In this document: in pieces, positions 33,503 to 42,662 of the stretch | How positions within the stretch are numbered: position 1 is the stretch's first letter | Layout: each line of letters opens with the position of its first letter | DNA from: Mediterraneibacter catenae | GTDB lineage: Bacteria > Bacillota > Clostridia > Lachnospirales > Lachnospiraceae | Direction: 5' to 3' | DNA length: 64,000 nt | Assembly (NCBI RefSeq): GCF_008691045.1 | Contig: NZ_VMSO01000001.1 | Location: forward strand, 310,001 to 374,000 | Position numbers and translations under genes: made by a program | The notes under the pieces: model-generated | Database searches by the model: none | What the model was told of the DNA's origin: nothing | Seen by the model: the letters and a program-made list of their open reading frames with translations, nothing else

Positions 33503-34399
33503 ATGAAAGAATCTATAAAAGTCAGGCTGAAACAATTACAGAGGATATCAGGACGTATTTTCAGATCAAGACTCCTTGTCCTCATGGGTGTTTTCTGCCT
33601 GACTTCTTCTATGCTTGTCTGCAGATGTTTTTATCTCCAGATTATAAAAGGAGAGGAGTATGCCGAAGAATACGAACTCCGGATCAAAAAGACAGAAGAG
33701 ATCAAAGCAACCCGGGGGAATATTTACGACCGGAATGGAAATCTCCTAGCATACAATGAACTTGCCTATTCTATCACGATCGAAGATCCCACTTCCTCCG
33801 ACAGCCCTGTATCTGAGCGGAATGAGACGATCAACGCAATACTTGAACAGGTTCTTGAGATCGTAGAGGAAAACGGGGACTCAGTGATCAATTCGTTCGG
33901 TATTACTCTGGACTCTTCAGGAAACTATCAGTTCAGCCAGACAAATGAAACGCAGCGGCTCAGATTCGTGGCTGATGTGTACGGATATTCGTCGGCGGAT
34001 GATCTGACAGATGAACAGAAAAATCAGACGGCAGATGATATTATCGAATATCTGTGTACGGATGAAATATATGGATACGGGCTGGATTATAACGGATCTG
34101 ATCCGGGGTATATCCTCGATATGGTCAATATGCGCTATGCCATGCATCTGAACAGCTACCAGAAATACATGTCTACAACTATTGCCACAGGAGTCAGCAG
34201 GGAAACGGCGGCAGCAGTCATGGAGAATAAGGATGTTCTTACAGGGGTGGACATTGCGGAGGATTCAGTCAGAAAATATACCGATTCAGAAGTTTTTTCT
34301 TCGATCATCGGATATACGGGACAGATTTCGGAGGAAGAGTACAGCGCCCTGAGCGATGAGGAGCAGGAGAACCGCTCCAGGAGCGGAGGACAGCAGTGA
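33503..34399 (+). pseudogene. Penicillin-binding protein 2-like N-terminus, internally deleted and frameshifted
   Basis: This 298-residue frame begins with a cytosolic basic tail, a membrane anchor (LLVLMGVFCLTSSMLV), and the PBP dimerisation start KKTEEIKATRGNIYDRNGNLLAYNE. It then follows the pedestal region (GVSRETAAAVMENKDVLTGV, SSIIGYTGQISEEEYSALSDEEQE) and breaks off in a random tail (RSRSGGQQ). Class B PBPs of this group are about 900 residues and end in a transpeptidase domain; none is present. The next homologous part appears at once in another frame, about 100 residues further along, so a deletion caused the frameshift. Confidence 0.8.
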
Positions 34400-35255
34400 T
34401 ATTATCATCCCCGTGGGGGATGCGTATTACTCAATGATCGGAAATTCTGTCATCGATTACACGGAATTCGGCGACGAGGATGCAGGTGAGGCAGAACAGG
34501 AAGTGTACGGCATATTTATGGAGAAGCGGGCGTCTGTCTGTGAGGATATCATGGAACAGCTCTCGGACAGTGATGCCGCGTCAGATGACAGCCTTACGGA
34601 TGAGATGCAGGATTATATGGACTATGTCTGTGATACTGTCCTGACAGAGAATACAGGGATACTGGACAGCGGCGCCGTTGACTACAGCGACGATACTTAT
34701 ACGGAATGGTCGCAGGGGAACATCAGTCTGTATGCTTATCTGAACTATGCCATATCCCGGAACTGGATCAATACAGTGAATCTTTCCGGCAGCTCTTACT
34801 CAAGTTCGGCAGAAATCTATCAGGCAATCCTGGATTATGTCGAAGAATACATCGAAAGCGACAGCGGACTGACAGTACTGCTCTATATGGCGGACGGAAC
34901 GCAGCTTGGTTTCGTGGGAAATGTGGATCTGTACACCATGTTCGGAAACGCCCTCGACAACGCTGTCGAGAGTGTCGTGAAGCAGGAGGACGTGCAGAAA
35001 CGCGTCATCCAGGTGTCGGTCTTCCATGAGAAGAATCTGCAGATGATCCGTGTCCGCAACTACTGCGACGAGAAACCGGTATTCTCGGACGGACTGCCGG
35101 TCAGTACGAAAAAAGACCGCAGATATCACGGATACGGGCTGAAGAGTATCCGATATACGGCAGAGAAATACGGAGGAGGGATCGTATGCCAGGCGGCGGA
35201 TAATTATTTCGTGCTCCAGATACTTCTTCCGATTCCGGAAAGCGTTCGGGAATAA
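34389..35255 (+). pseudogene. Chimeric remnant: middle of the PBP2-like protein fused to the C-terminus of a GHKL sensor kinase
   Basis: Starting at DSSDIIIPVGDAYY the frame continues the PBP middle region (VIDYTEFGDEDAGEAEQEVYG, LDSGAVDYSDDTYTEW, YLNYAISRNW, SSAEIYQAILDYVEEY). Near 34865 it changes without a stop into the ATPase domain of an AgrC/VirS-like GHKL histidine kinase: VDLYTMFGNALDNAVESV (N-box), RVRNYCDEKP and HGYGLKSIRYTAEKYGGG (G-box), ending at 35255. The transpeptidase domain and the kinase N-terminus are both gone. No ribosome site or natural start serves the frame, so it is probably not translated alone. Confidence 0.75.
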
Positions 35256-35274
35256 AGATGAGACGGATTTTTTC

Positions 35275-35328
35275 TTGACAATTTCCCGGACGGGGAATAC
35301 AATATAACAGTGATATATAACACTGTTA
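35275..35328 (+). promoter_or_regulatory. TetR promoter with perfect inverted-repeat operator
   Basis: TTGACA (35275-35280), 17 bp, TACAAT (35298-35303) is followed directly by TAACAGTG-ATATATAA-CACTGTTA (35305-35328), a perfect 8-bp dyad over the expected transcription start near 35310. This is the classic site for autorepression by the TetR protein encoded next. Confidence 0.8.
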
Positions 35329-35345
35329 CAAGGAGGCGCAGACAT

Positions 35346-35960
35346 ATAGAAGGGAACCTGACAACTTTAGAACGCATCCATCAGGCAGCAAAAGCTGAGT
35401 TTTTGGAAAAAGGCTACAAAGACGCTTCTCTGCGAAACATTGTCAGATCGGCGGGCATGACCACCGGAGCTTTTTACGGGTACTACAAAAGCAAAGAACA
35501 GTTGTTTGAAGCACTGGCAGGCAGACACTATGAATATATCCTGAACCGCTTTCAGAAAGCACAGAAAGAGTTCGCCGGCCTGCCGCCGCACAGGCAGCCG
35601 GAGGTCATGAGCGAAATATCGGGCCTGTGTATGTATGATATTCTTCATTATGCGTATGACCATCTGGAGGAATGCAAGCTTATCCTCTGCTGTTCGGAAG
35701 GTACGAAGTTTTCCGGGCTTATTGATGAAATGGTGGAGATCGAAGCGGAGGGAACGCATGCCTATCAGAATGTGTTGCGGGAGCTTGGCCGTCCTTCCCC
35801 GAAGATTGACCCTGTGCTGGAACACATTCTGATCACCGGCATGTTCCATACGTTCTTTGAACTGGTCATTCATGAGATGCCGCTGCGTGACGCAGAGAAC
35901 TATGTGAAAGAGATGCGTGCTTTTTATACAGCCGGATGGATGAAAATTATGGGGCAGTAA
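35346..35960 (+). CDS. TetR/AcrR-family regulator (probable AUA or lost start codon)
   Basis: About 204 residues. The HTH is in RIHQAAKAEFLEKGYKDASLRNIV, then GMTTGAFYGYYKSKEQLFEAL; the rest is the ligand domain. The start is unusual: AAGGAGG at 35330-35336 has no ATG, GTG or TTG at proper distance. The in-frame codon 9 bp away is ATA (35346), giving IEGNLTTLERIHQ, the length expected for relatives. A GTG at 35310 is in frame but falls on the predicted transcription start and would lie upstream of the ribosome site. The gene precedes a two-gene ABC exporter unit, its likely target. Confidence 0.85.
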   Translation: MEGNLTTLERIHQAAKAEFLEKGYKDASLRNIVRSAGMTTGAFYGYYKSKEQLFEALAGRHYEYILNRFQKAQKEFAGLPPHRQPEVMSEISGLCMYDILHYAYDHLEECKLILCCSEGTKFSGLIDEMVEIEAEGTHAYQNVLRELGRPSPKIDPVLEHILITGMFHTFFELVIHEMPLRDAENYVKEMRAFYTAGWMKIMGQ

Positions 35961-36013
35961 AGCCCCCTGATTTTTGCCCGAAAGTTAGATAAAACTAACT
36001 AAAGAGATATAAG
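35951..36013 (+). promoter_or_regulatory. Short hairpin at the tetR end and a second dyad before the ABC genes
   Basis: GGGGC-AGTAAA-GCCCC followed by CTGATTTTT overlaps the tetR stop and may partly terminate. Then AGTTAG-N6-CTAACT (35983-36000) lies over the -35 position of a possible promoter with TATAAG at 36008-36013. It could be a second regulator site for the ABC genes, but it differs in sequence from the tetR dyad. Confidence 0.45.
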
Positions 36014-36081
36014 GCGAACACGTATGCGGCGCCCTTGTACACTGACACTGTCATAAATCAATAGAAAAGGAGGAAGTATCG

Positions 36082-37851
36082 TTGAAAAAACAATCCAATC
36101 TGTCACGCCTGCTCAAAATAGCAGGCAGTCACAAATATCTGCTCTACGCTTCGTGGGTACTATCAGCAGTCAGCGCATTTATCGCGCTGGTACCATTCTA
36201 TTATATCTGGAAGGTGATCCGGGACGTGCTGGACGCCGCGCCGGATTTCGGACAGGCGGAGAACCTGCCCCGTAACGGCTGGATGGCGGTGCTGTTTTCA
36301 GTCATTGCGGTGCTGATTTATATCTCCGGACTGATGTGTTCCCACAAGGGAGCGTTTCGTGTTGCCACAAATCTGCGTCTGCGGACGATGGAACATATCA
36401 TAAAACTGCCGCTCGGATTCGCAGAGAGCTTCGGAAGCGGCAGACTGCGCAAAATTGTCAATGAGTCCAGCGCAGCCACCGAAACATATCTGGCTCATCA
36501 GCTTCCGGACCGCTGCAATGCGATTGCGACACCCTGCGGCCTTCTGATACTGCTGCTGGTATTCGACTGGAGGCTGGGACTCTTAAGCCTCGTGCCGGTG
36601 GTGCTGGGCTTTCTGATCATGATGGCAATGACAGGGCGGCGGATGCAGGAAAAAATGAAAGAGTATCAGGACGCGCTGGACGACATGTCTAATGAGGCGG
36701 TGGAATATGTCCGGGGTATTCCCGTAGTCAAAACGTTCGGGCAGACTATATTTTCTTTTAAAAAATTCAAGGACTCGATCGACCGGTATAAAGTATGGGT
36801 TATTGCTTACACGAAAGAACTCCGGACGCCTATGATGTTCTATACGGCGGCTGTTAACGGTGTTTTTGCGACACTGATCGCAGGAGGGCTGGCATTTACC
36901 CGAAACGGCGTGACGACAGAATTCCTCCTGGATCTGATCTTCTATATCGTCATTACGCCGGTCATCTCGGTTACACTGACCCGTATTATGTTTCAAAGTG
37001 AAAATGCGATGATCGTAAACGATGCCCTGCAGAGGATCGACAGTGTTTTAAACCTGAAACCTCTGGAAGAGACAGAGCATCCCGGGCATCCGAAAGACGC
37101 TTCGGTGGAACTGCAGAATATCCGATTCAGCTATGACGGTGAAACGGACGTATTGAAAGATATATCTCTCGCCATTCCCCAGGGACAGACTGTGGCTTTT
37201 GTCGGGCCGTCCGGCGGAGGAAAGACGACTCTGGCGAACCTGATCCCGCGTTTTTTTGATCCGAAGAGCGGGAGCGTGAGGATCGGCGGAGTCAATGTGA
37301 AAGATATTCCCAAAGAGGAACTCATGAATACAGTTTCCTTTGTATTCCAGAACAGCCGCCTTATCAAAGCCACTGTTTTGGAAAATGTCCGTATGGGCAA
37401 ACCGGACGCATCCAGAGAAGAGGTGCTTGACGCGCTCCACAACGCCCAGTGCGACGATATTCTCGAAAAACTGCCGCATGGCGCAGATACCGTGATTGGA
37501 ACAAAAGGCGTTTACCTGTCGGGAGGCGAACAGCAGAGGATCGCGATCGCCCGCGCTATGCTGAAAAATGCGCCTGTCATAATATTAGATGAAGCTACGG
37601 CATTTGCCGATCCGGACAATGAGACGAGAGTACAGGCTGCCTTTTCCAAACTCGCCGAAGGCAAAACGGTCATTATGATCGCCCACCGGCTTTCTACTGT
37701 GGCGGGAGCAGATCAGATCTATGTGATCTGCGACGGGCGTGTCGCTGAGAGGGGCACCAGCCGGGAACTGATGGAGCGAGGCGGGATTTTCAGCCGTATG
37801 TGGCAGAACTATCAGACATCTGTTCAATGGAAAGTTGCAAAGGAGGTATAA
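36082..37851 (+). CDS. ABC exporter-type ATP-binding/permease protein, first half of a heterodimer
   Basis: A 589-residue half-transporter: six membrane segments in residues about 15-300, then an ABC ATPase with Walker A GPSGGGKTT, signature YLSGGEQQR, Walker B VIILDEAT and H-loop AHRLS. It starts with TTG behind AAAAGGAGG at good spacing. It ends 4 bp before its partner. Pairs like this (IrtA/IrtB, YbtP/YbtQ-like) either export compounds or import siderophores. Control by the upstream TetR suggests inducible drug or metabolite transport; which one is open. Confidence 0.9.
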   Translation: MKKQSNLSRLLKIAGSHKYLLYASWVLSAVSAFIALVPFYYIWKVIRDVLDAAPDFGQAENLPRNGWMAVLFSVIAVLIYISGLMCSHKGAFRVATNLRLRTMEHIIKLPLGFAESFGSGRLRKIVNESSAATETYLAHQLPDRCNAIATPCGLLILLLVFDWRLGLLSLVPVVLGFLIMMAMTGRRMQEKMKEYQDALDDMSNEAVEYVRGIPVVKTFGQTIFSFKKFKDSIDRYKVWVIAYTKELRTPMMFYTAAVNGVFATLIAGGLAFTRNGVTTEFLLDLIFYIVITPVISVTLTRIMFQSENAMIVNDALQRIDSVLNLKPLEETEHPGHPKDASVELQNIRFSYDGETDVLKDISLAIPQGQTVAFVGPSGGGKTTLANLIPRFFDPKSGSVRIGGVNVKDIPKEELMNTVSFVFQNSRLIKATVLENVRMGKPDASREEVLDALHNAQCDDILEKLPHGADTVIGTKGVYLSGGEQQRIAIARAMLKNAPVIILDEATAFADPDNETRVQAAFSKLAEGKTVIMIAHRLSTVAGADQIYVICDGRVAERGTSRELMERGGIFSRMWQNYQTSVQWKVAKEV

Positions 37852-37855
37852 GAAA

Positions 37856-39589
37856 ATGATACAACGCCTGCAAAAACGCTACGCCCTCTCTGAACAGGGG
37901 GCAAAGGATCTTGTGAAAGGATGCCTGGCCTGCGTCCTTCAGAATCTTTCATTCATGTTTCCGGTAAGTCTGCTTTATTTTCTGGTGAGCGATCTGCTAA
38001 ACGGCGGAATCGCTTCCGGAAAATCAGTTTTTTATATCATCGGCTGCGCAGTGTGCATCGGACTGATCCTGTTTACCACATACCTCCAGTATAATGCGAC
38101 TTATTTTGCTACATATACGGAAAGCGGTGTGCGGCGGATCACACTGGCGGAACGGCTGAGGAAAATTCCGCTTTCATTTTTCGGGAAAAAAGACCTGGCT
38201 GACCTTACGAGTACGATCATGGCCGACTGCACGTTCCTGGAACAGAGTTTTTCTCATTTTATACCCGAACTGGCGGGATCCGTGATCTCTACGATTCTTG
38301 TCGCCGTCAGCCTGTTTGTTTTTGACTGGCGTATGGCGCTGGCGGCACTGTGGGTAATGCCGGTGGCCTTTGCTATTGTGGGATTTTCTGCAAGGATCCA
38401 GGAGAATCTTAATCAGAAAGCAATGGACGTCAAGATGGAATGCGCGGACGGGATCCAGGAGTGCATCGAAACCGTGAGGGATCTGAAAGCGAACAATGCG
38501 GAACAGGAATACATGGAAGGACTGGAAAAGAAAATACGCGCGGTGGAACGCCGGTCAATCCTCAACGAATTCGGACTGGCAGCCTTTGTGGTTTCTGCGT
38601 CTCTGGTGTTAAAGCTTGGAATCGCTACGGTTGCGCTGACCGGCTCCATACTGCTGGTCAGGGGAAGCCTGGATGTGATAACGTTCTTTTTGTTCCTGCT
38701 GGTCGTATCACGATTGTATGATCCGCTGCAGGGAGCGCTGCAAAACCTGGCGGCGGTGATCAGTACGCGCACCAATATTGCCCGCATGAACGAGATCCTT
38801 GATCATCCCATACAGCAGGGAGAAAACAGGCTGACGAATAAAGGATGTGATATTGTATTCGAACATGTGGGGTTTGCATACAATACCGGGGAAACAGTGC
38901 TGAAAGATGTATCTTTTACCGCCAGACAGGGAGAAGTCACAGCTCTGGTCGGACCGTCCGGCGGAGGAAAAACGACGGTTTCCAGACTGGCGGCGAGATT
39001 CTGGGATGTAAGCAGCGGGAAGATTACCGTAGGCGGGATGGATATTTCCCGCACGGATCCGGAAGCGCTTTTGTCTCTGTTCTCGATCGTATTTCAGGAT
39101 GTTACTTTATTTGACAATACGATCCTGGAAAATATCCGGATCGGAAACAAGAATGCAACGGATAAGCAGGTGATCGAGGCGGCAAGGCTTGCCAATGTGG
39201 ATGAATTTGCGGAAAAGCTGCCGGATGGGTGGAATACGGACATCGGGGAAAACGGCTGTGAACTTTCGGGCGGAGAACGTCAGCGCATTTCCATAGCCCG
39301 TGCTTTTCTGAAAAATGCTCCGATCATCCTCTTAGACGAGGCGACGGCGTCACTGGATGTTGAAAATGAGACGCTGATCCAGACAGCGCTTTCCCGTCTG
39401 ATCGCTGATAAGACCGTACTGGTGATCGCCCACCGGATGCGCACTGTGGCCGGCGCCGATAAGATTGTGGTGCTTGCAGACGGCGCGGTGGCAGAAGAAG
39501 GCTCTCCGGAGAAACTGCTGGAGAAGAACGGAATCTATGCCCGCATGGTGAAACTGCAGTCGGAAAGCCAGAACTGGAAACTGAAATAA
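37856..39589 (+). CDS. ABC exporter-type ATP-binding/permease protein, second half of a heterodimer
   Basis: A 577-residue half-transporter with the same plan: membrane domain at about 15-300 (SVLYFL-like segments, SFFGKKDLADLTSTIMADC coupling region) and an ATPase with GPSGGGKTT, LSGGERQR, IILLDEAT and AHRMR. ATG 37856 follows AAAGGAGG, 4 bp after the first gene's stop. Both ATPase sites look canonical, unlike degenerate-site heterodimers. The operon ends into a region with LytTR-like repeats; no clear terminator is seen. Confidence 0.9.
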   Translation: MIQRLQKRYALSEQGAKDLVKGCLACVLQNLSFMFPVSLLYFLVSDLLNGGIASGKSVFYIIGCAVCIGLILFTTYLQYNATYFATYTESGVRRITLAERLRKIPLSFFGKKDLADLTSTIMADCTFLEQSFSHFIPELAGSVISTILVAVSLFVFDWRMALAALWVMPVAFAIVGFSARIQENLNQKAMDVKMECADGIQECIETVRDLKANNAEQEYMEGLEKKIRAVERRSILNEFGLAAFVVSASLVLKLGIATVALTGSILLVRGSLDVITFFLFLLVVSRLYDPLQGALQNLAAVISTRTNIARMNEILDHPIQQGENRLTNKGCDIVFEHVGFAYNTGETVLKDVSFTARQGEVTALVGPSGGGKTTVSRLAARFWDVSSGKITVGGMDISRTDPEALLSLFSIVFQDVTLFDNTILENIRIGNKNATDKQVIEAARLANVDEFAEKLPDGWNTDIGENGCELSGGERQRISIARAFLKNAPIILLDEATASLDVENETLIQTALSRLIADKTVLVIAHRMRTVAGADKIVVLADGAVAEEGSPEKLLEKNGIYARMVKLQSESQNWKLK

Positions 39590-39601
39590 AAGGAAGGCGT
39601 T

Positions 39602-39651
39602 GACCGATTGTGCCGCGTTTTCGACCAATTGTGCCGTAATCCGCATAAAAT
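39602..39651 (+). promoter_or_regulatory. LytTR-like direct repeats upstream of the frameshifted secreted gene
   Basis: GACCGATTGTGCCG (39602-39615) and GACCAATTGTGCCG (39623-39636) are 14-bp direct repeats with a 21-bp period, two helical turns. TAAAAT at 39646-39651 is a possible -10 with the second repeat over the -35 position. LytTR response regulators (AgrA, VirR) bind direct repeats of this spacing to activate promoters. No intact LytTR gene is in the window. Confidence 0.6.
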
Positions 39652-39709
39652 CCTCCCGGATGATATTCTGGAACCATAAAAAATATCAAACAGAATGGGA
39701 GGTAAAAAC

Positions 39710-40268
39710 ATGTCTGAGATGACAGCAAAATCCGGCAGGTCAAAACTGTCGGTCATCGCGGTGATGATCTGTATGCTCGTGATCATCAACTGCGTGCTCG
39801 CACGCATGCAGGATGATATCTCGATGTATTTAGGCGGCGGAACCGTGGATGGATCAACGCTCGAGTACGACTCGGCGGCATGCTTTGAAGAAGGCACTGG
39901 CATTTTCCACGGCGCAGGCAGCAACAGAGGATACGACGGATGCAGCGGCGGAGAGCAGTACGGATGCCGGTACAGAGAGCGGCACAGACGGATACGACGG
40001 AACTTCCGGGACTGACAGCGGTTCAGGAGCGGATACATCAGCAGAAAATACGAATAACTTCGTTTTTGACGGCGAGACGGGAGACTTCAGCTTTACCGGT
40101 GATGAATCTGCAGAGTATTATACGGTGTGGATCTACTCTGTGGACGAGGAAGGAAATCAGTCCGACAGCTATGTGGCGGCTTCCTCGAGACTTACCGGGA
40201 CGGGCGAGATCACCGGAAATGTGGACTTGAGCGAGCTGGCATTCGGAACTTACTATACATTGAGCTAA
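39710..40268 (+). pseudogene. Frameshifted membrane-anchored or secreted protein (possibly a shrunken glycosidase)
   Basis: ATG 39710 follows GGGAGG. The first frame gives a basic N-terminus and an anchor (LSVIAVMICMLVIINCVLA), then YLGGGTVDGSTLEYDSAAC. Near 39880-39900 the sensible reading moves to another frame: a D/S/T-rich linker (TDAAAESSTDAG) and a small beta-rich domain (FSFTGDESAEYYTVWIYSVDEEG, YVAASSRLTGTGEI) ending at 40268. The N-terminal pattern resembles membrane-anchored GH3-type glucosidases, which are several times longer. A large deletion or a frameshift in a small gene are both possible; I favour decay. Confidence 0.55.
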
Positions 40269-40531
40269 CAGACGGAATCAGTCCTGCTGGTCTCTATCCA
40301 GGCAGTCGATGCATTGCCCGCTGAATTATCATCATTATATTCATCAATAGAAGAGTAAGATCCGCTGAGAAAAAGCACAGCGGCCAAGGTCAGCGCCGCT
40401 ACAGCAAGGAACAGACAGATACAAAAGATGCGTATATTGCGGCGGAATGATCCCCTTTTCTTGTCTTCCCGAGACATGTCCGGTATCCGGGGAGTCTCCG
40501 GCGGATTTGAGTGATAGATATAATTGCTCAC
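40265..40531 (-). CDS. Small single-pass membrane protein, 88 residues
   Basis: The frame starts at GTG 40531 with AGGAGGTCA directly upstream, which decides the start; longer frames exist but have no ribosome site. The protein has a proline-rich cytosolic N-terminus (NYIYHSNPPETPRIPDMS), a basic stretch (REDKKRGSFRRNIR), one membrane helix (FCICLFLAVAALTLAAVLFL) and an acidic, Ser/Asn-rich outer tail. It converges on the frameshifted gene and overlaps its end by 4 bp. Function unknown. Confidence 0.6.
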   Translation of the reverse strand: MSNYIYHSNPPETPRIPDMSREDKKRGSFRRNIRIFCICLFLAVAALTLAAVLFLSGSYSSIDEYNDDNSAGNASTAWIETSRTDSVC

Positions 40532-40723
40532 GGTTTGACCTCCTATCTTTTGTATCCAATGTATACCCGGTATGTGAAGCATTTTTAGAAAAAGAGTGAA
40601 TAATTTATGTTCTGAAAATGAAAGATTTAAATTTATATATGAAATGTGATATAATATTTTCATTTGCCGGCGGTATCGGCGGAAGAAGGTTTTATAAAGC
40701 GGATACAGAGAGGAAGGACATAT

Positions 40724-42571
40724 ATGGATTTTCATACTATATTCAGATCGCGCTGCCTGGTTGCGGATGGGGCGCTTGGAACATATTACAGAGAAAAATA
40801 CGGGGACACCCGGAGAGCACCCGAGCTTGATAATCTGGCAGATCCCTGCAAGATAGAGACAATTCATCGAGAATATATCAAAGCAGGAGCTGATATCCTG
40901 AGAACGAACAGTTTTGCATCAAATGTCCGGACGCTGTGTCCCGATCGTGCGGGAAAAATGACGAGAGACGAGCGGTTGAAAACAGTTTACGACAATGTCT
41001 CAGCCGCATGCCGGATTGCAAAGACAGCGGTAAAACAGGAACAGACGGCTGCAGCTGAGGAAGGGCGTAAGCTGAAAGAAATCTATATTGCCGGGGATAT
41101 CGGACCTGTACCGGAACAGCATAGCTCTGATGATCAGGATGAAGAGATTATCGAGGAATATAAGGAAATGGTCAGGGCTCATCTGGATGCAGGGATCAAT
41201 CTGATCTGGTTTGAAACATTTGCAGATTTTGAGCGTATCCTGCCTGTGGCCGAATGGATCAGAAGTATAAGACACGCCTTTATCATGGCAAGCTTTTCTG
41301 TCAATGCATTTGGTTATACTAAGACGGGGCTCAGTATGGGAGAGCTGATCAAAACAGCGAAGGAAAGTGATCTGATAGACGGGATCGGCTTCAACTGCGG
41401 CGTCGGTCCGTCTCATCTGAGCAGACTGATGAAGCGGCAGAACCTGGGAGAACTGATCGTGGCTGTCTCACCGAATGCAGGGTATGCGGACCGTATCGAG
41501 AACAGAATGATCTATCGTGATAACTCGGGATATTTCTGCGAGGCAATGAAGGAAATTGCAGCCCTCGGGGTGAATGTAATCGGCGGATGCTGTGGAACCA
41601 ATCCGTCATATACGAGGCGGCTGGCACGGACCGCAGAAAACATGCCAATTGCAAAAAGACTTGCAGACCGTCCGGAGCAGCGTGCAGAGTCAGAGATCCG
41701 CTATGACAATAATCTGTTTATCAGAAAGCTCTACTCAGGCGAAAAAGTAGTGATTGCCGAGCTGGATCCTCCTTTTGACGGAAATGACAGGAAGATGATG
41801 GAGGCAGCGGGAGTCCTTAAACGCGCCGGGGTGGAAATGATCACGTTTTCAGACTCCCCGATGGGAAAGATGCGCGCTTCTGCCGCAATGTCTGCTGTCA
41901 AAGTATCAAATCAGATGCAGATTGAGACTATGCCCCATATGGCGTGCCGCGACAGGAATACGATAGGGATCGGCTCGGAAATACTTGGAGCATACATGAA
42001 CGGCATACGGAATTTCCTGTTTGTGACCGGAGATCCGGTGCCGGTGGGAGACAGAGGAAGCATTACTTCAGTCTATGACCATCACTCGGTTACTCTGATG
42101 AACTATGTAAGGCAGATGAACCGGGAACTCTTCTCCGAAGATCCGATCGCTTATGGCGGAGCGTTGAATTATGGCAGAAAAAATATTGATGCAGAGATCA
42201 GAAGAATGGAGAAAAAATGCGAGGCAGGCGCCTCCTTCTTTCTGACACAGCCGATCTATTCTGATGAGGATATTGAGCGGATCCGTTACATAAAGAGCAG
42301 GATAGACACAAAGATCATCTGCGGAATTATGCCGCTGGTCAGTTACCGCAACGCGTTGTTTATGAAAAATGAGATTACGGGAATCCATGTACCGGATGAG
42401 ATCATCGCACAGTACACCAAAGATATGAGCAGAGAAGAAGCACAGGCAGCGGGCGTACGGATCGCAGCCGGAATTGCAGGAAAACTTGGTGAAATTGCAG
42501 ATGGATTTTACTTCATGGTACCGTTTAACCGCGCTGCGATGATCGCAGAGATTATGGAAATAATGAGATGA
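40724..42571 (+). CDS. Bifunctional homocysteine S-methyltransferase / methylenetetrahydrofolate reductase
   Basis: A 615-residue fusion. Residues about 1-300 are a zinc-dependent homocysteine methyltransferase (LVADGALGTYYREKYG, GADILRTNSF, GFNCGVGPSH near 224, and GGCCGTNPSY near 288, supplying the three zinc cysteines). Residues about 325-610 are an MTHFR TIM barrel (VVIAELDPPFDGNDR, FVTGDPVPVGD, FFLTQPIYSDEDI, ICGIMPLVSYRNA). The arrangement is that of B. subtilis YitJ. It makes methyl-THF and passes the methyl group to homocysteine. ATG 40724 follows GAGGAAGG. No SAM riboswitch is visible upstream. Confidence 0.93.
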   Translation: MDFHTIFRSRCLVADGALGTYYREKYGDTRRAPELDNLADPCKIETIHREYIKAGADILRTNSFASNVRTLCPDRAGKMTRDERLKTVYDNVSAACRIAKTAVKQEQTAAAEEGRKLKEIYIAGDIGPVPEQHSSDDQDEEIIEEYKEMVRAHLDAGINLIWFETFADFERILPVAEWIRSIRHAFIMASFSVNAFGYTKTGLSMGELIKTAKESDLIDGIGFNCGVGPSHLSRLMKRQNLGELIVAVSPNAGYADRIENRMIYRDNSGYFCEAMKEIAALGVNVIGGCCGTNPSYTRRLARTAENMPIAKRLADRPEQRAESEIRYDNNLFIRKLYSGEKVVIAELDPPFDGNDRKMMEAAGVLKRAGVEMITFSDSPMGKMRASAAMSAVKVSNQMQIETMPHMACRDRNTIGIGSEILGAYMNGIRNFLFVTGDPVPVGDRGSITSVYDHHSVTLMNYVRQMNRELFSEDPIAYGGALNYGRKNIDAEIRRMEKKCEAGASFFLTQPIYSDEDIERIRYIKSRIDTKIICGIMPLVSYRNALFMKNEITGIHVPDEIIAQYTKDMSREEAQAAGVRIAAGIAGKLGEIADGFYFMVPFNRAAMIAEIMEIMR

Positions 42572-42662
42572 TTTTAGCCAGCAGTATTTGAGAAGTATAT
42601 GAAATACCGCTTCTGACGGTGTAAAATAGATAGAAAGCAGAGTCAAAGAGAGGAGAATCATA

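Noticed and set aside
40268-40723. SAM or other methionine-related riboswitch before the homocysteine methyltransferase/MTHFR gene
   Set aside because: The region mostly holds a minus-strand small gene, and no S-box core motifs are visible.
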